Assembly: GCA_022414725.1 (NCBI GenBank)
Contig: CM039466.1
Location: 16,118,035 to 16,182,034 of the forward strand
DNA from: Microglena sp. YARC
Lineage: Eukaryota; Chlorophyta; Chlorophyceae; Chlamydomonadales; Chlamydomonadaceae
DNA length: 64,000 bases
Reading direction: 5' to 3'
In this document: positions 40,001 to 54,300 of the stretch, piece after piece
Position numbering within the stretch: the first letter of the stretch is position 1
Layout of the letters: each line of letters opens with the position of its first letter
Notes under the pieces: generated by a model
What the model was told of the DNA's origin: nothing
Databases searched by the model: none
Seen by the model: only the letters and a program-made list of their open reading frames with translations
Program-made: the position numbers and the translations under genes

Positions 40001-43000
40001 CAAAACACAAAACACAAAACACAAACACAAACCAGACTGAAATCATCCTCGGAGACAACAACCTGGGATAGAAATCTTCATCGGACCCCTTGCAGCCTAT
40101 TCTCGATAGAACCCCCGGCTGACAATCTTGAGGCTAGATGGTGAGTCTAGACCCAAAACCAAAACCAAAACACAAAACACAAACACAAACCAGACTGAAA
40201 TCATCCTCGGAGACAACAACCTGGGACAGAAATCTTCATCGACCCTTGCAGCCTATCTTGATAGGAACCCCCGGCTGACAATCTTGAGGCTGGATGGTGA
40301 GTCTAGAGCCCCAACCAAAAACCTAAACCATAACCAAAACCAAACCCCAAAACCATAACTAATACCAAAACCAGGACCAAAACCCAAACCCCAAACACAA
40401 ACACAAACACCCCAAACCAAAACCAAAGCCAAAACACAAACACAAACCAAACCCAAAACCCAAAACCCAAAACCCAAAACCCAACCCAAAACCCAAACCC
40501 AAACCCAAACCCAAACCCAAACCCAAACCCAACCCAACCCTGAACCCAAAACCAAACCCAAACCCAAGAAGGTCCAAACAAGTTTTCAAAAAGGACTCAA
40601 AATAAGTTTAAAAAGATCCCAACAGTTCGCAAAATGCGGAAAGGGACTAAATATATTTGCGAGAGGGTCCCAACAAGTTCGAGGGACTCCAAAATATAGG
40701 TGCGGAAGGATCCCAACAATGTTCGCAAAATGGAACTGAAATATATTTCGAGAGGGTCCCAACAAGTTCGCAAAAAGGGACTCCAAAATAGGTGCGGAAA
40801 GATCCCAACAAGTTCGCAAAAATGGACTGAAATATATTTGCGAGAGGTCCCAACAAGTTCGCAACAGGGACTCCAAAATAGGTTCCCAACAAGTTCGCAA
40901 AATGGACTGAAATATATATGCGAGAGGGTCCCAACAAGTTCGCAAAAGGGACTCCAAAATAGGTGCGGAAGGATCCCAACAAGGTTCGCAAAATGGACTG
41001 AAATATATTTGCGAGAGGTCCCAACAAGTTCGCAAAAAGGGACTCCAAAATAGGTGCGGAGGTCCCAAAAGTTCGCAAAATGACTGAAATATATTTGCGA
41101 GAGGGTCCCAACAAGTTCGCAAAAGGACTCCAAAATAGTGATCCCAACAAGTTCGCAAAATGGACTGAAATATATTGCAGAGGGTTCCCAACAAGTTCGC
41201 AAAAGGACTCCAAATAGGTGCGGAGGATCCCAACAAGTTCCAAAATGGACTGAAATATATTTTGAAGGGTCCCACAAGTTCGCCAAAAGGGACTCCAATA
41301 GGTGCGGAAGGATCCACAAGTTCGCAATAATGGACACATCCAAAATAGGTGCGGAAGGATCCCAACAAGTTCGCAAAAGACTGAAAAACTATATTTGTGC
41401 GAGAGGGTCCCAACAAGTTCGCAAAAGGGGACCTCCAAAATAGTGCGGAAGGATCCCAACAAGTTCGCAAAATGGACTGAAATATATTTGCGAGAGGGTC
41501 CCAAACAAGTTCGCAAAAGGGACTCCAAAATAGGTGCGGAAGGATCCCAACAAGTTCGCAAAAATGGACTCCAAACTGAAATATATTTGCGAGAGGGTCC
41601 AACAAGTTCGCAAAAGGGACTCCAAAATAGGTGCGGAAGGATCCCAACAAGTTCGCAAAATGGACTGAAATATATTTGCGGAGAGAGGGTCCCAACAAGT
41701 TTCGCAAAAGGGACTCCAAAATAGGTGCGGAAGGATCCCAACAAGTTCGCAAAATGGACTGAAATATATTTGCGAGAGGGTCCCAACAAGTTCGCAAAAA
41801 GGGACTCCAAAATAGGTGCGGAAGGATCCCAACAAGTTCGCAAAATGGACTGAAATATATTTGCGAGAGGGTCCCAAACAAGTTCGCAAAAGGGACTCCA
41901 AAATAGGTGCGGAAAGGATCCAACAAGTTCGCAAAATGGACTGAAATATATTTGCGAGAGGGTCCCAACAAGTTCGCAAAAGGACTCCAAAATAGGTGCG
42001 GAAGGATCCCAACAAAGTTCGCAAAAATGGACTGAAATATATTTGCGAGAGGGTCCCAACAAGTTCGCAAAGGACTCCAAAATAGGTGCGGAAGGATCCC
42101 ACAAGTTCGCAAAAGGACTGAAATATATTTGCGAGAGGTCCCAACAAGTTCGCAAAAAGGGACTCCAAAATAGGTGCGGAAGGATCCCAACAAGTTCGCC
42201 TTGGACTGAAATATAATTTTTCCAAAATATTTGCGAGGAGGGTCCCAACAAGTTCGCAAAAGGGACTCCAAAATAGGTGCGGAAGGATCCCAACAAGTTC
42301 GCAAAATGGACTGAATATATTTTTCCCAACAAGTTCGCAAAGGGACTCCAAGTGCGGAAGGGACGACCCCAACAAGTCGCAAAAGGACCCAACAAGTTCG
42401 CAAAATGGACTGAAATATATTTGCGAGAGGGTCCCAACAAGTTCGCAAAAAGGGACTCCCAAAATAGGTGCGGAAGGATCCCAACAAGTTCGCAAAATGG
42501 ACTGAAATATATTTGCGAGAGGGTCCCAACAAGTTCGTCCCAAAAGTCAAAGGACTCCAAAATAGGTCGCGGAAGGATCCCAACAAGTTCGCAAAATGGA
42601 CTGAAATATATTTGCGAGAGGTCCCAACAACGTTCGCAAAAGGGACTCCAAAATAGGTGCGAAGGATCCAACAAGTTCGCAAAATGGACTGAAATATATT
42701 TGCGAGAGGGTCCAACAATATTCGCAAAAGGGACTCCAAAAATAGGTGCGGAAGGATCCCAACAAGTTCGCAAAATGGACTTGAAATATATTTGCGAGAG
42801 GGTCCCAACAAGTTCGCAAAAGGGGACTCCAAAATAGGTGCGGAAGGATCCCAACAAGTTTCGCAAAATGGACTGAAATATATTTAGGGTCCCAACAAGT
42901 TCGCAAAAGGGACTCCAAAATAGTGCGGAAGATCCCAACAAGTTCGCAAAAATGGACTGAAATATATTTGCGAGAGGGTCCCAACAAGTTCGCAAAAAGG

Positions 43001-46000
43001 ACTCCAAATAGTGCGGAGAAGAGATCCCAACAAGTTCGCAAAACGTTGGACTGAAATATATTTGCGAGAGGGTCCCAACAAGTTTCGTAGAAGGACTCCA
43101 AAATAGGTGCGGAAGGATCCCAACAAGTTCGCAAAATGACTGAAATATATTTGCGAAGGTTTCAAAATGGCTGAAAATTTAAAGGGACTCGCAAAGGGAC
43201 AAAATAGGTGCGGAAGGATCCCAACAAGTTCGCAAAAAATGGACTACAAGTTCGCCAAAAGGGACTCCAAAATAGAGTGCGGAAGGAAGTTGATCCCAAC
43301 AAGTTCGCAAAATGGACTGAATTAGCTGTCCAAACAACTCCAAAATAGGTGCGGAGGATCCCAACAAGTTCGCAAAATGGACTGAAATATATTGCGAGGG
43401 TCCCCAACAAGTTCGCAAAAGGGACTCCAAAATAGGTGCGGAAGGATCCCAACAAGTTCGCAAAAATGGACTGAAATATATTGGCGAGGGGTCCCAACAA
43501 GTTCGCAAAAGGGACTCCAAAATAGGTGCGGAAGGATCCCAACAAGTTCGCAAAATGGACTGAAATATATTTGCGAGAGGGTCCCAACAAGTCGCAAAAG
43601 GGACTCCAAAATAGTGCGGAGGATCCCAACAAGTTCGCAAAATGGACTGAAATATATTTGCGAGAGGGTCCCAACAAGTTCGCAAAAGGGACTCCAAAAT
43701 AGTGTGCGAAAGGATCCCAACAAGTTCGCAAAATGGACTGAAATATATTTGCGAGAGGGTCCCAACAAGTTCGCAAAAGGACTCCAAAATAGTGCGGAAG
43801 GATCCCAACAAGTTCGCAAAATGGACTGAAATATATTTGCGAGAGGGTCCCAACAAGTTCGCAAAAGGGACTCCAAAATAGGTGCGAAGGATCCCAACAA
43901 GTTCGCAAAATGGACTGAAATATATTTGCGAGAGGGTCCCCAACAAGTCGCAAAAAGGACTCCAAAATAGGTGCGGAAGGATCCCAACAAGTTCGCAAAA
44001 TGGACTGAAATATATTTGCGAGAGGGTCCCAACAAGTTCGCAAAAGGACTCCAAAATAGGTGCGGAAGGATCCCAACAATTCCGCAAAAATGGACTGAAA
44101 TATATTTGCGAGAGGTCCCAACAAGTTCGCAAAAGGGACTCCAAAATAGGTGCGGAAGGATCCCAACAAGTTCGCAAATGGACTGAAATATATTTGCGAG
44201 AGGGTCCCAACAAGTTCGCAAAAGGGACTCCCAAAATAGGTGCGGAAGGATCCCAAACAAGTTCGCAAAATGGACTGAAATATATTTGCGAGAGGGTCCC
44301 AACAAGTTCGCAAAAGGACTCCAAAATAGGTGCGGAAGGATCCCAACAAGTTCGCAAAATGGACTGAAATATATTTGCGAGAGGGTCCCAACAACTTCGC
44401 AAAAGGGACTCCAAAATAGGTGCGAAGATCCCAACAAGTTCGCAAAATGGACTGAAATATAATTTGCGAGAGGGTCCCAACAAGTTCGCAAAAGGGACTC
44501 CAAAATAGGTGCGGAAGGATCCCAACAAGTTCGCAAAATGGACTGAAATATATTTGCGGAGAGGGTCCCAACAAGTTCGCAAAAGGGACTCCAAAATAGG
44601 TGCGGAAGGATCCCAACAAGTTCGCAAAATGGACTGAAATATATTTGCGAGAAGGGTCCCAACAAGTTCGCAAAAAGGACTCCAAAATAGGTGCGGAAGG
44701 ATCCCACAAGTTCGCAAAATGGACTGAAATATATTTGCGAGAGGGTCCCAACAAGTTCAAAAGGCAAAACGGGGCAACTCCAAAATGGACAAAATGCGAG
44801 AGTGGTGGAAGGATCCCAACAAGTTCGCAAAATGGACTGAAATATATTTGCGAGAGTCCCAACAAGTTCGCAAAAGGGACTCCAAAATAGGTGCGGAAGG
44901 ATCCCAACAAGTTCAATGTATCGCAAAAATGGACTGAAATATATTTGCGAGCAAAAGGAGGAGGGTCCCAACAAGTTCGCAAAAGGACTCCAAAATAGGT
45001 GCGGAAGGATCCCAACAAGTTCGCAAAATGGACTGAAATATATTTGCGAGAGGGTCCCAACAAGTTCGCAAAGGGACTCCAAAATAGGTGCGGAAGGATC
45101 CAACAAGTTCGCAAAATGGACTGAAATATATTTGCCGAGAGGGTCCCAACAAGTTCGCAAAAGGGACTCCAAAATAGGTGCGGAAAGGATCCCAACAAGT
45201 TCGCAAAATGGACTGAAATATATTTGCGAGAGGGTCCCAACAAGTTCGCAAAAGGGACTCCAAAATAGTGCGGAAGGATCCCAACAAGTTCGCAAAAGGA
45301 CTGAAATATTGCGAGAGGGTCCCAACAAGTTCGCAAAAGGGACTCCAAAATAGGTGCGGAAGGATCCCAACAAGTTCGCAAAATGGACTGAAATATATTT
45401 GCCGAGAGGTCCCAACAAGTTCGCAAAAGGGACTCCAAAAGGTTGCGGAAAGGATCCCCAACAAGTTCGCAAAAATGGACTGAAATATATTTGCGAGAGG
45501 GTCCCAACAAGTTCGCAAAAGGGACTCCAAAATAGGTGCGGAAGGATCCCAACAAAGTTCGCAAAATGGACTGAAATATATTTGCCGAGAGGGTCCCAAC
45601 AAGTTCGCAAAAGGGACTCCAAAATAGGCTGCGGAAGGATCCCAACAAGTTCCGCAAAATGGACTGAAATATATTTGCGAGAGGGTCCAACAAGTTCGCA
45701 AAAGGGACTCCAAAATAGGTGCGGAAGGATCCCAACAAGTTCGCAAAATGGACTGAAATATATTTGCGGAGAGGGTCCCAACAAGTTCGCAAAAGGACTC
45801 CAAAAATAGGTGCGGAAGGATCCCAACAAAATTCGCAAAATGGACTGAAATATATTTGCGAGAGGGTCCCAACAAGTTCGCAAAAGGGACTCCAAAATAG
45901 GTGCGGAAGATCCCAACAAGTTCGCAAAATGGACTGAAATATATTTGCGAGAGGGTCCCAACAAGTTCGCAAAAGGGACTCCAAAATAGGTGCGGAAGGA

Positions 46001-48327
46001 TCCCAACAAGTTCGCAAAATGGACTGAAATATATTTGCGAGAGGGTCCCAACAAGTTCGCAAAAGGACTCCAAAATAGGTGCGGAAGGATCCCAACAAGT
46101 TCGCAAAATGGCTGAAATATATTTGCGAGAGGGTCCCAACAAGTTCGCAAAAGGGACTCCAAAATAGGTGCGGAAGGATCCCAACAAGTTCGCAAAATGG
46201 ACTGAAATATATTTGCGAGAGGGTCCCAACAAGTTCGCAAAAGGGACTCCAAAATAGGTGCGGAAGGATCCCAACAAGTTCGCAAAATGGGCTGAAATAT
46301 ATTTGCGAGAGGGTCCCAACAAGTTCGCAAAAGGGACTCCAAAATAGGTGCGGAAGGATCCCAACAAGTTCGCAAAATGGACTGAAATATATTTGCGAGA
46401 GGGTCCCAACAAGTTCGCAAAAGGGACTCCAAAATAGGTGCGGAAGGATCCCAACAAGTTCGCAAAATGGACTGAAATATATTTGCCGAGAGGGTCCCAA
46501 CAAGTTCGCAAAAGGGACTCCAAAATAGGTGCGAAGGATCCCAAACAAGTTCGCAAAATGGGCTGAAATATATTTGCGAGGAGGGTCCCAACAAGTTCGC
46601 AAAAGGACTCCAAAAATAGGTGCGGAAGGATCCCAACAAGTTCGCAAAATGGCTGAAATATATTTGCGAGAGGGTCCCAACAAGTTCGCAAAAGGGACTC
46701 CAAAATAGGTGCGGAAGGATCCCAACAAGTTCGCAAAATGGACTGAAATATATTTGCGAGATCCCAACAAGTTCGCAAAAGGACTCCAAAATAGGTGCGG
46801 AAGGATCCCAACAATTTCGCAAAATGGGCTGAAATATATTTGCGAGAGGTCCCAACAAGTTCGCAAAAAGGACTCCAAAATAGGTGCGGAAGGATCCCAA
46901 CAAGTTCGCAAAATGGACTGAAATATATTTGCGAGAGGGTCCCAACAAGTTCGCAAAAGGGACTCCAAAATAGGTGCGGAAGGATCCCAACAAGTTCGCA
47001 AAATGGGCTGAAATATATTTGCGAGAGGGTCCCAACAAGTTCGCAAAAGGGACAAAAACAAAATAGGTGCGGAAGGGTCCAAAAATAAATAAAGTAATGA
47101 TAATGCCTGGTGGGGCGTGGTATTAAGGGAGCCCTGTCTTATGGCGCTTGGGAACGGGCTGCTACTTTACCTGGACAAAGCTACCATGGCGGTTGACAGC
47201 GACCGCGATCACTTCAGCGCACCTGTGGGGATTCTAACCCGGCACCTGCGTAGTTCAAGGAGCTCTGTTATTGAGCCATTCGTTGAACAGGGATGTTCCC
47301 AAAATAGGTGCAAGAAGATACCACACATTGAGCAACAAGTCCTATGCAGCGTCGCAAGCGATGCAGTAAATTGGCAGAGTGTGTTGGCAGCGGAACGAAA
47401 GGTGGCAACGATGGAGCTGACCGAAGCAAGTTAGTTACGCGACCGTTGGCTGACGTGTCAGGCTTCAAGTTTTTTTCCGGTCGGATGGACAAAGGGGTAA
47501 ACATGGGGGCTCCCGCCCCCTTGAAGAGGGGGCTCCGCCAAAAAGGTCCCAAAAATATAAGTGCCCCCGCCTGATGCATCATTGCAATGAAAAGCCGGGA
47601 GTCACGATTGCGGGTTTGGCTCACTCAGTATAATCAGTTAATTCAGTTCATTGCCCCTCAGTTAACTGCCCCCTACTGATGAATCATTTACAATGTAAAG
47701 CAGGTAGAAACGATTGAGAGTTTTGCTCACTCAGTAAAATCAGTTAATTCAGTTAATTGCCCCCTCTGCTTACTCTCCCCTCCTGATGCATCGTTGCAAT
47801 GAAAAGCCGGGAGACACGATTGAGGGTTTCGCTCACTTAGTAAAATCAGTTAATCCAGTCAATTGCCCCCTCTGCTTACTCTCCCCTCCTGATGCATCGT
47901 TGCAATGAAAAGCAGGGAGACACGATTGAGATTTTTGCTTCCTCAGTATAATCAGTTAATTCAGTTCATTGCCCCTCTCTGGTGCAGGCAATGAAAAGTT
48001 GGGGGACATGACTACGGGTTTGGCTCACTCAGTTGAATCTGTAAATTCAGTTCATTAGCCCTCCTGATGCATTATTGCAATGTAACGCTGGGAGACGCGA
48101 TTTGAGAGTTTGGCTCACTCAGTAAAACGTTAGCAAAAAAGTCCCCAATATAAACTTACCCCCCCCCCCGCCCCCCCCCCCCCCCTCCCCGGTGCAGGCA
48201 ATGAAAAGCTGGGGATGCGATTGAGAGTTTGGCTCACTCAGTAAAACCATTAGCAAAAACGCTCCCCAAAGTAGCAATAGTTGCAAGAAGGTCCCAACAA
48301 AGTGAAAAGGTCCCCAATATATAACTA

Positions 48328-48358
<31 letters not shown>

Positions 48359-51300
48359 CAGGCAATGAAAAGCTGGGAGATGCAATTGAGAGTTTGGCTC
48401 ACTCAGTAAAACATTAGCAAAAAGGTCCCCAATATATCACTACCCCCCCCCCCCCCTCCCCCCCCGTTGCAGCAATGAAAAGCTGGGAGATGCGATTGAG
48501 AGTTTGGCGGCTGCACTGCCATGCGCGTATGACCTGCACACATTAGGACTCAGATCAATTGGACTGCAACCCGTGAGTACATCCCTTTGGATGCATTTTT
48601 ATGTAAATATATAATATTACTGTCACTGAATTACTGTTACTGTAACTCATCATTACTGATCACAATGACTGTTACTCATCATTACTCATCACAGTTACTG
48701 TTACTCATCATTACTCATCACAATTACTGTTACTCGTCATCACTCATCATTACTTATCACAATTACTGTTACTGATCATCACAATTAGTGTCACTGTCAC
48801 AATTACTATCACTCATCATCACTCATCAATACTAACCACAATTACTGTTACACATCATCACAATTACTGCCACTCATCATCACTCATCACAAAACTGTTA
48901 CTCATCATCACAATTACTGCCACTCATCATCACTCATCACAATAACTGTTATTCATCATCACAATTACTGCCACTCATTATCACTCATCACAATAACTGT
49001 TATTCATCATCACAATTACTGTTACTCATCATCACTCATCACAATTACTGTCCCCCATCATTATGCATCACAATTAAAGTCTCTCATTATCCCCCCTAAC
49101 AATTACTGTCACTCATGGTTACTCATCATTACTCATCACAATTACTGTCACTCATCATCACTCATCACAATTATTGTTACTGATCATCACTCATCATCAC
49201 TCATCATCACTCGTCACAATGACTGTCACTCATCATCACTCATCACAATTACTGTCACTCATCATCACTCATAACAATAACTGTCACTCATCATCACTCA
49301 TCACAATTATTGTTACTGATCATCACTGATCATCACTCATCATCACTCGTCACAATTACTGTCACTCATCATCACTCATCACAATTACTGTCACTCATCA
49401 TCACTCATCACAATTATTGTTACTGATCATCACTCATCATCATCATCATCATCATCACTCATCATCACTCATCACAATTACTGTCACTCTCATCACTCAT
49501 CATCACTCGTCACAATTACTGTCACTCATCATCACTCATCATCACATCATCATCACAATAACTGTCACAATACTGTCACTCATCATCACTCATCATCACT
49601 CATCACAATTACTGTCACTCATCATCACTCATCACAATAACTGTCACTCATCATCACTCATCACAATTATTGTACTGAATCATCACATCATCATCACTCA
49701 TCATCACTCGTCACAATTACTGTCACTCATCATCACTCATCACAATTATTGTTACTGATCATCACTCATCATCATCACTCATCATCACTCTCACAATTAC
49801 TGTCACTCATCATCACTCATCATAATTACTGATCATCACTCATTATCACTCTCATCATCACTCATCACAATAACTGTCACTCATCATCACTCGTCACAAT
49901 TATTGTTACTGATCATCACTCATCATCACTCATCATCACTCATCATCACTCTTCACAATTACTGTCACTCATCATCACTCATCACAATTATTGTTACTGA
50001 TCATCACTCATCATCTCTCATCATCACTCGTCACAATTACTGTCACTCATCATCACTCATCACAATTACTGTCAATCATCATCACTCATCATCACTCATC
50101 ACAATTATTGTTACTGATCATCACTCATCATCACTCATCATCACTCATCATCACTCGTCACAATTACTGTCACTCATCATCACTCATCACAATTATTGTT
50201 ACTGATCATCACTCATCATCACTCATCATCACTCGTCACAATTACTGTCACTCATCATCACTCATCACAATTACTGTCACTCATCATCACTCATCACAAT
50301 AACTGTCACTCATCATCACTCATCACAATAACTGTGACTCATCATCACTCATCACAATTATTGTTACTGATCATCACTCATCATCACTTATCATCACTCG
50401 TCACAATTACTGTCACTCATCATCACTCATCACAATAACTGTCACTCATCATCACTCATCACAATTACTGTCACTCATCATCACTCGTCACAATTACTGT
50501 CACTCATTATCTCTCATCACAATAACTGTCACTCATCATCACTCATCACAATTATTGTTACTGATCATCACTCAACATCACTCGTCACAATTACTGTCAC
50601 TCATCATCACTCATCACAATAACTGTCACTCATCATCACTCATCACAATTATTGTTACTTATCATCACTCACCATCACTCATCATCACTCGTCACAATTA
50701 CTGCTACTCATCATCACTCGTCACAATTATTGTTACTGATCATCACTCATCATCACTCATCATCACTCGTCACAATTACTGTAACTCATCATCACTCATC
50801 ACAATTACTGTCACTCATCATCACTCATCACAATAACTGTCACTCATCATCACTCATCACAATTATTGTTACTGATCATCACTGATCATCACTGATCATC
50901 ACTCGTCACAATTACTGTCACTCATCATCACTCATCACAATTACTGTCACTCATCATCACTCATCACAATTATTGTTACTGATCATCACTCATCATCACT
51001 CATCATCACTCGTCACAATTATTGTCACTCATCATCACTCATCACAATTACTGTCACTCATCATCACTCATCATCACTCATCGTCACTCGTCACAATTAC
51101 TGTCACTCATCATCACTCATCATCACTCATCATCACTCATCACAATTACTGTCACTCATCATCACTCATCACAATAACTGTCAATCATCATCACTCATCA
51201 CAATTATTGTAACTGATCATCACTCATCATCACTCAGCATCACTCGTCACAATTACTGTCACTCATCATCACTCATCACAATAACTGTCACTCATCATCA

Positions 51301-54300
51301 CTCATCACAATTATTGTTACTGATCATCACTCATCATCACTCATCATCACTCATGATCACTCGTCACAATTACTGTCACTCATCATCACTCATCACAATT
51401 ATTGTCACTGATCATCACTCATTATCACTCATCATCACTCGTCACAATTACTGTCACTCATCATCACTCATCATAATTACTGTCACTCATCATCACTCAT
51501 CACAATAACTGTCACTCATCATCACTCATCACAATTATTGTTACTGATCATCACTCATCATCCCTCATCATCACTCATCATCACTCTTCACAATTACTGT
51601 CACTCATCATCACTCATCACAATTATTGTTACTGATCATCACTCATCATCACTCATCATCACAATTACTGTCACTCATCATCACTCATCACAATTACTGT
51701 CACTCATCATCACTCATCACAATAACTGTCACTCATCATCACTAATCACAATTATTGTTACTGATCATCACTCTTCATTACTCATCATCACTCGTCACAA
51801 TTACTGTCACTCATCATCACTCATCACAATTACTGTCACTCATCATCACTCATCACAATTATTGTTACTGATCATCACTCATCATCACTCATCATCACTC
51901 GTCACAATTACTGTCTCTCATCATCACTCATCACAATTATTGTTACTGATCGTCACTCATCATCACTCATCATCACTCTTCACAATTACTGTCACTCATC
52001 ATCACTCATCACAATTACTGTCACTCATCATCACTCATCACAATTACTGTCACTCATCATCACTCATCACAATTATTGTTACTGATCATCACTCATCATC
52101 ACTCATCATCACTCGTCACAATTACTGTCACTCATCAACACTCATCACAATTATTGTTACTGATCATCACTCATCATCACTCATCATCACTCGTCTTTAT
52201 TACTGTCACTCATCATCACTCATCACAATTATTGTTACTAATCATCACTCATCATCACTCATCATCACTCGTCACAATTACTGTCACTCATCGTCACTCA
52301 TTACAATTACTGTCACTCATCATCACTCATCACAATAACTGTCACTCATCATCACTCATCACAATTATTGTTACTGATCATCACTTATCATCACTCATCA
52401 TCACTCGTCACAATTACTGTAACTCATCATCACTCATCACAATTACTGTCACTCATCATCACTCATCACAATTATTGTTTCTGATCATCAATCATCATCA
52501 CTCATCATCACTCGTCACAATTACTGTCACTCATCATCACACATCACAATTATTGTTACTCATCATCACTCATCATCACTCATCATCACTCGTCACAATT
52601 ACTGCCACTCATCATCACTCATCACAATTATTGTTACTGATCATCACTCATCATCACTCATCACCACTCGTCACAATTACTGTCACTCATCATCACTCAT
52701 CACAATAACTGTCACTCATCATCACTCATCACAATAACTGTCACTCATCATCACTCATCACAATTATTGTTACTGATCATCACTCATCATCACTCATCAT
52801 CACTCGTCACAATTACTGTCACTCATCATCACTCATCACAATAACTGTCACTCATCATCACTCATCACAATTATTGTTACTGATCATCACTCATCATCAC
52901 TCATCATCACTCTTCACAATTACTGCTCACTCATCATCACTCATCACAATATCACTCATCATTATCACTTCACAATAACTGTCACTCATCATCACTCATC
53001 ACAATTATTGTTACTGATCATCACTCATCATCACTCATCAACACTCATCATCACTCTTCACAATTACTGTCACTCATCATCACTCATCACAATTATTGTT
53101 ACTGATCATCACTCATCATCACTCATCATCACTCGTCACAATTACTGTCACTCATCATCACTCATCACACTTACTGTCACTCATCATCACTCATCACAAT
53201 AACTGTCACTCATCATCACTCATCACATACTGATCATCATTCACTCATTCATCACTCGTCACAATTACTGATCATCACTCATCATCACTCATCACAATTA
53301 CTGTCACTCATCATCACTCATCACAATTATTGTTACTGATCATCACTCATCATCATCATCACTCGTCACAATTACTGTCACTCATCATCACTCATCACAA
53401 TTATTTGTTACTGATCATCACTCATCACTCATCATCACTCGTCACAATTACTGTCACTCATCATCACTCTCAATCACAATTACTGTCACTCATCATCACT
53501 CATCACAATTATTGTTACTGATCATCACTCATCATCACTCATCATCACTCGTCATCAATACTGTCACTCATCATCACTCATCACAATATACTGATCATCA
53601 CTCATCATCACTCATCATCACACTGTCACTCATTTCATCACTCATCACAATTATTGTTACTGATCATCACTTCATCATCACTCATCATCACTCGTCACAA
53701 TTACTGTCACTCATCATCACTCATTATTACTGTCATCATCATCATCTCATCACAATTACTGTCACTCATCATCACTCATCACAATTATTGTTACTGTCAC
53801 ATCATCACTCGTCACAATTACTGTCACTCATCATCACTCATCACAATTACTGTCACTCATCATCACTCATCACAATTAACTGATCATCAATCATCATCAT
53901 CATCATCATCACAATTACTGTCACTCATCATCACTCATCACAATTATTGTTACTCATCATCACTCATCATCACTCATCATCACTCGTCACAATTACTGCC
54001 ACTCATCATCACTCATCACAATTATTGTTACTGATCATCACTCATCATCACTCATCATCACTCGTCACAATTACTGTCACTCATCATCACTCATCACAAT
54101 TACTGTCACTCATCATCACTCATCACAATAACTGTCACTCATCATCACTCATCACAATTATTGTTACTGATCATCACTCATCATCACTCATCATTCACTC
54201 GTCACAATTACTGTCACTCATCATCACTCATCACAATACTGTCACTCATCATCACTCATCACAATTATTGTTACTGATCATCACTCATCATCACTCATCA

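Noticed and set aside
40586..47082. Minus-strand frames up to 1,306 residues over the 90-bp array
   Set aside because: The period is divisible by three, so frames stay open. The same segments are open in overlapping alternative frames and no domain is present.
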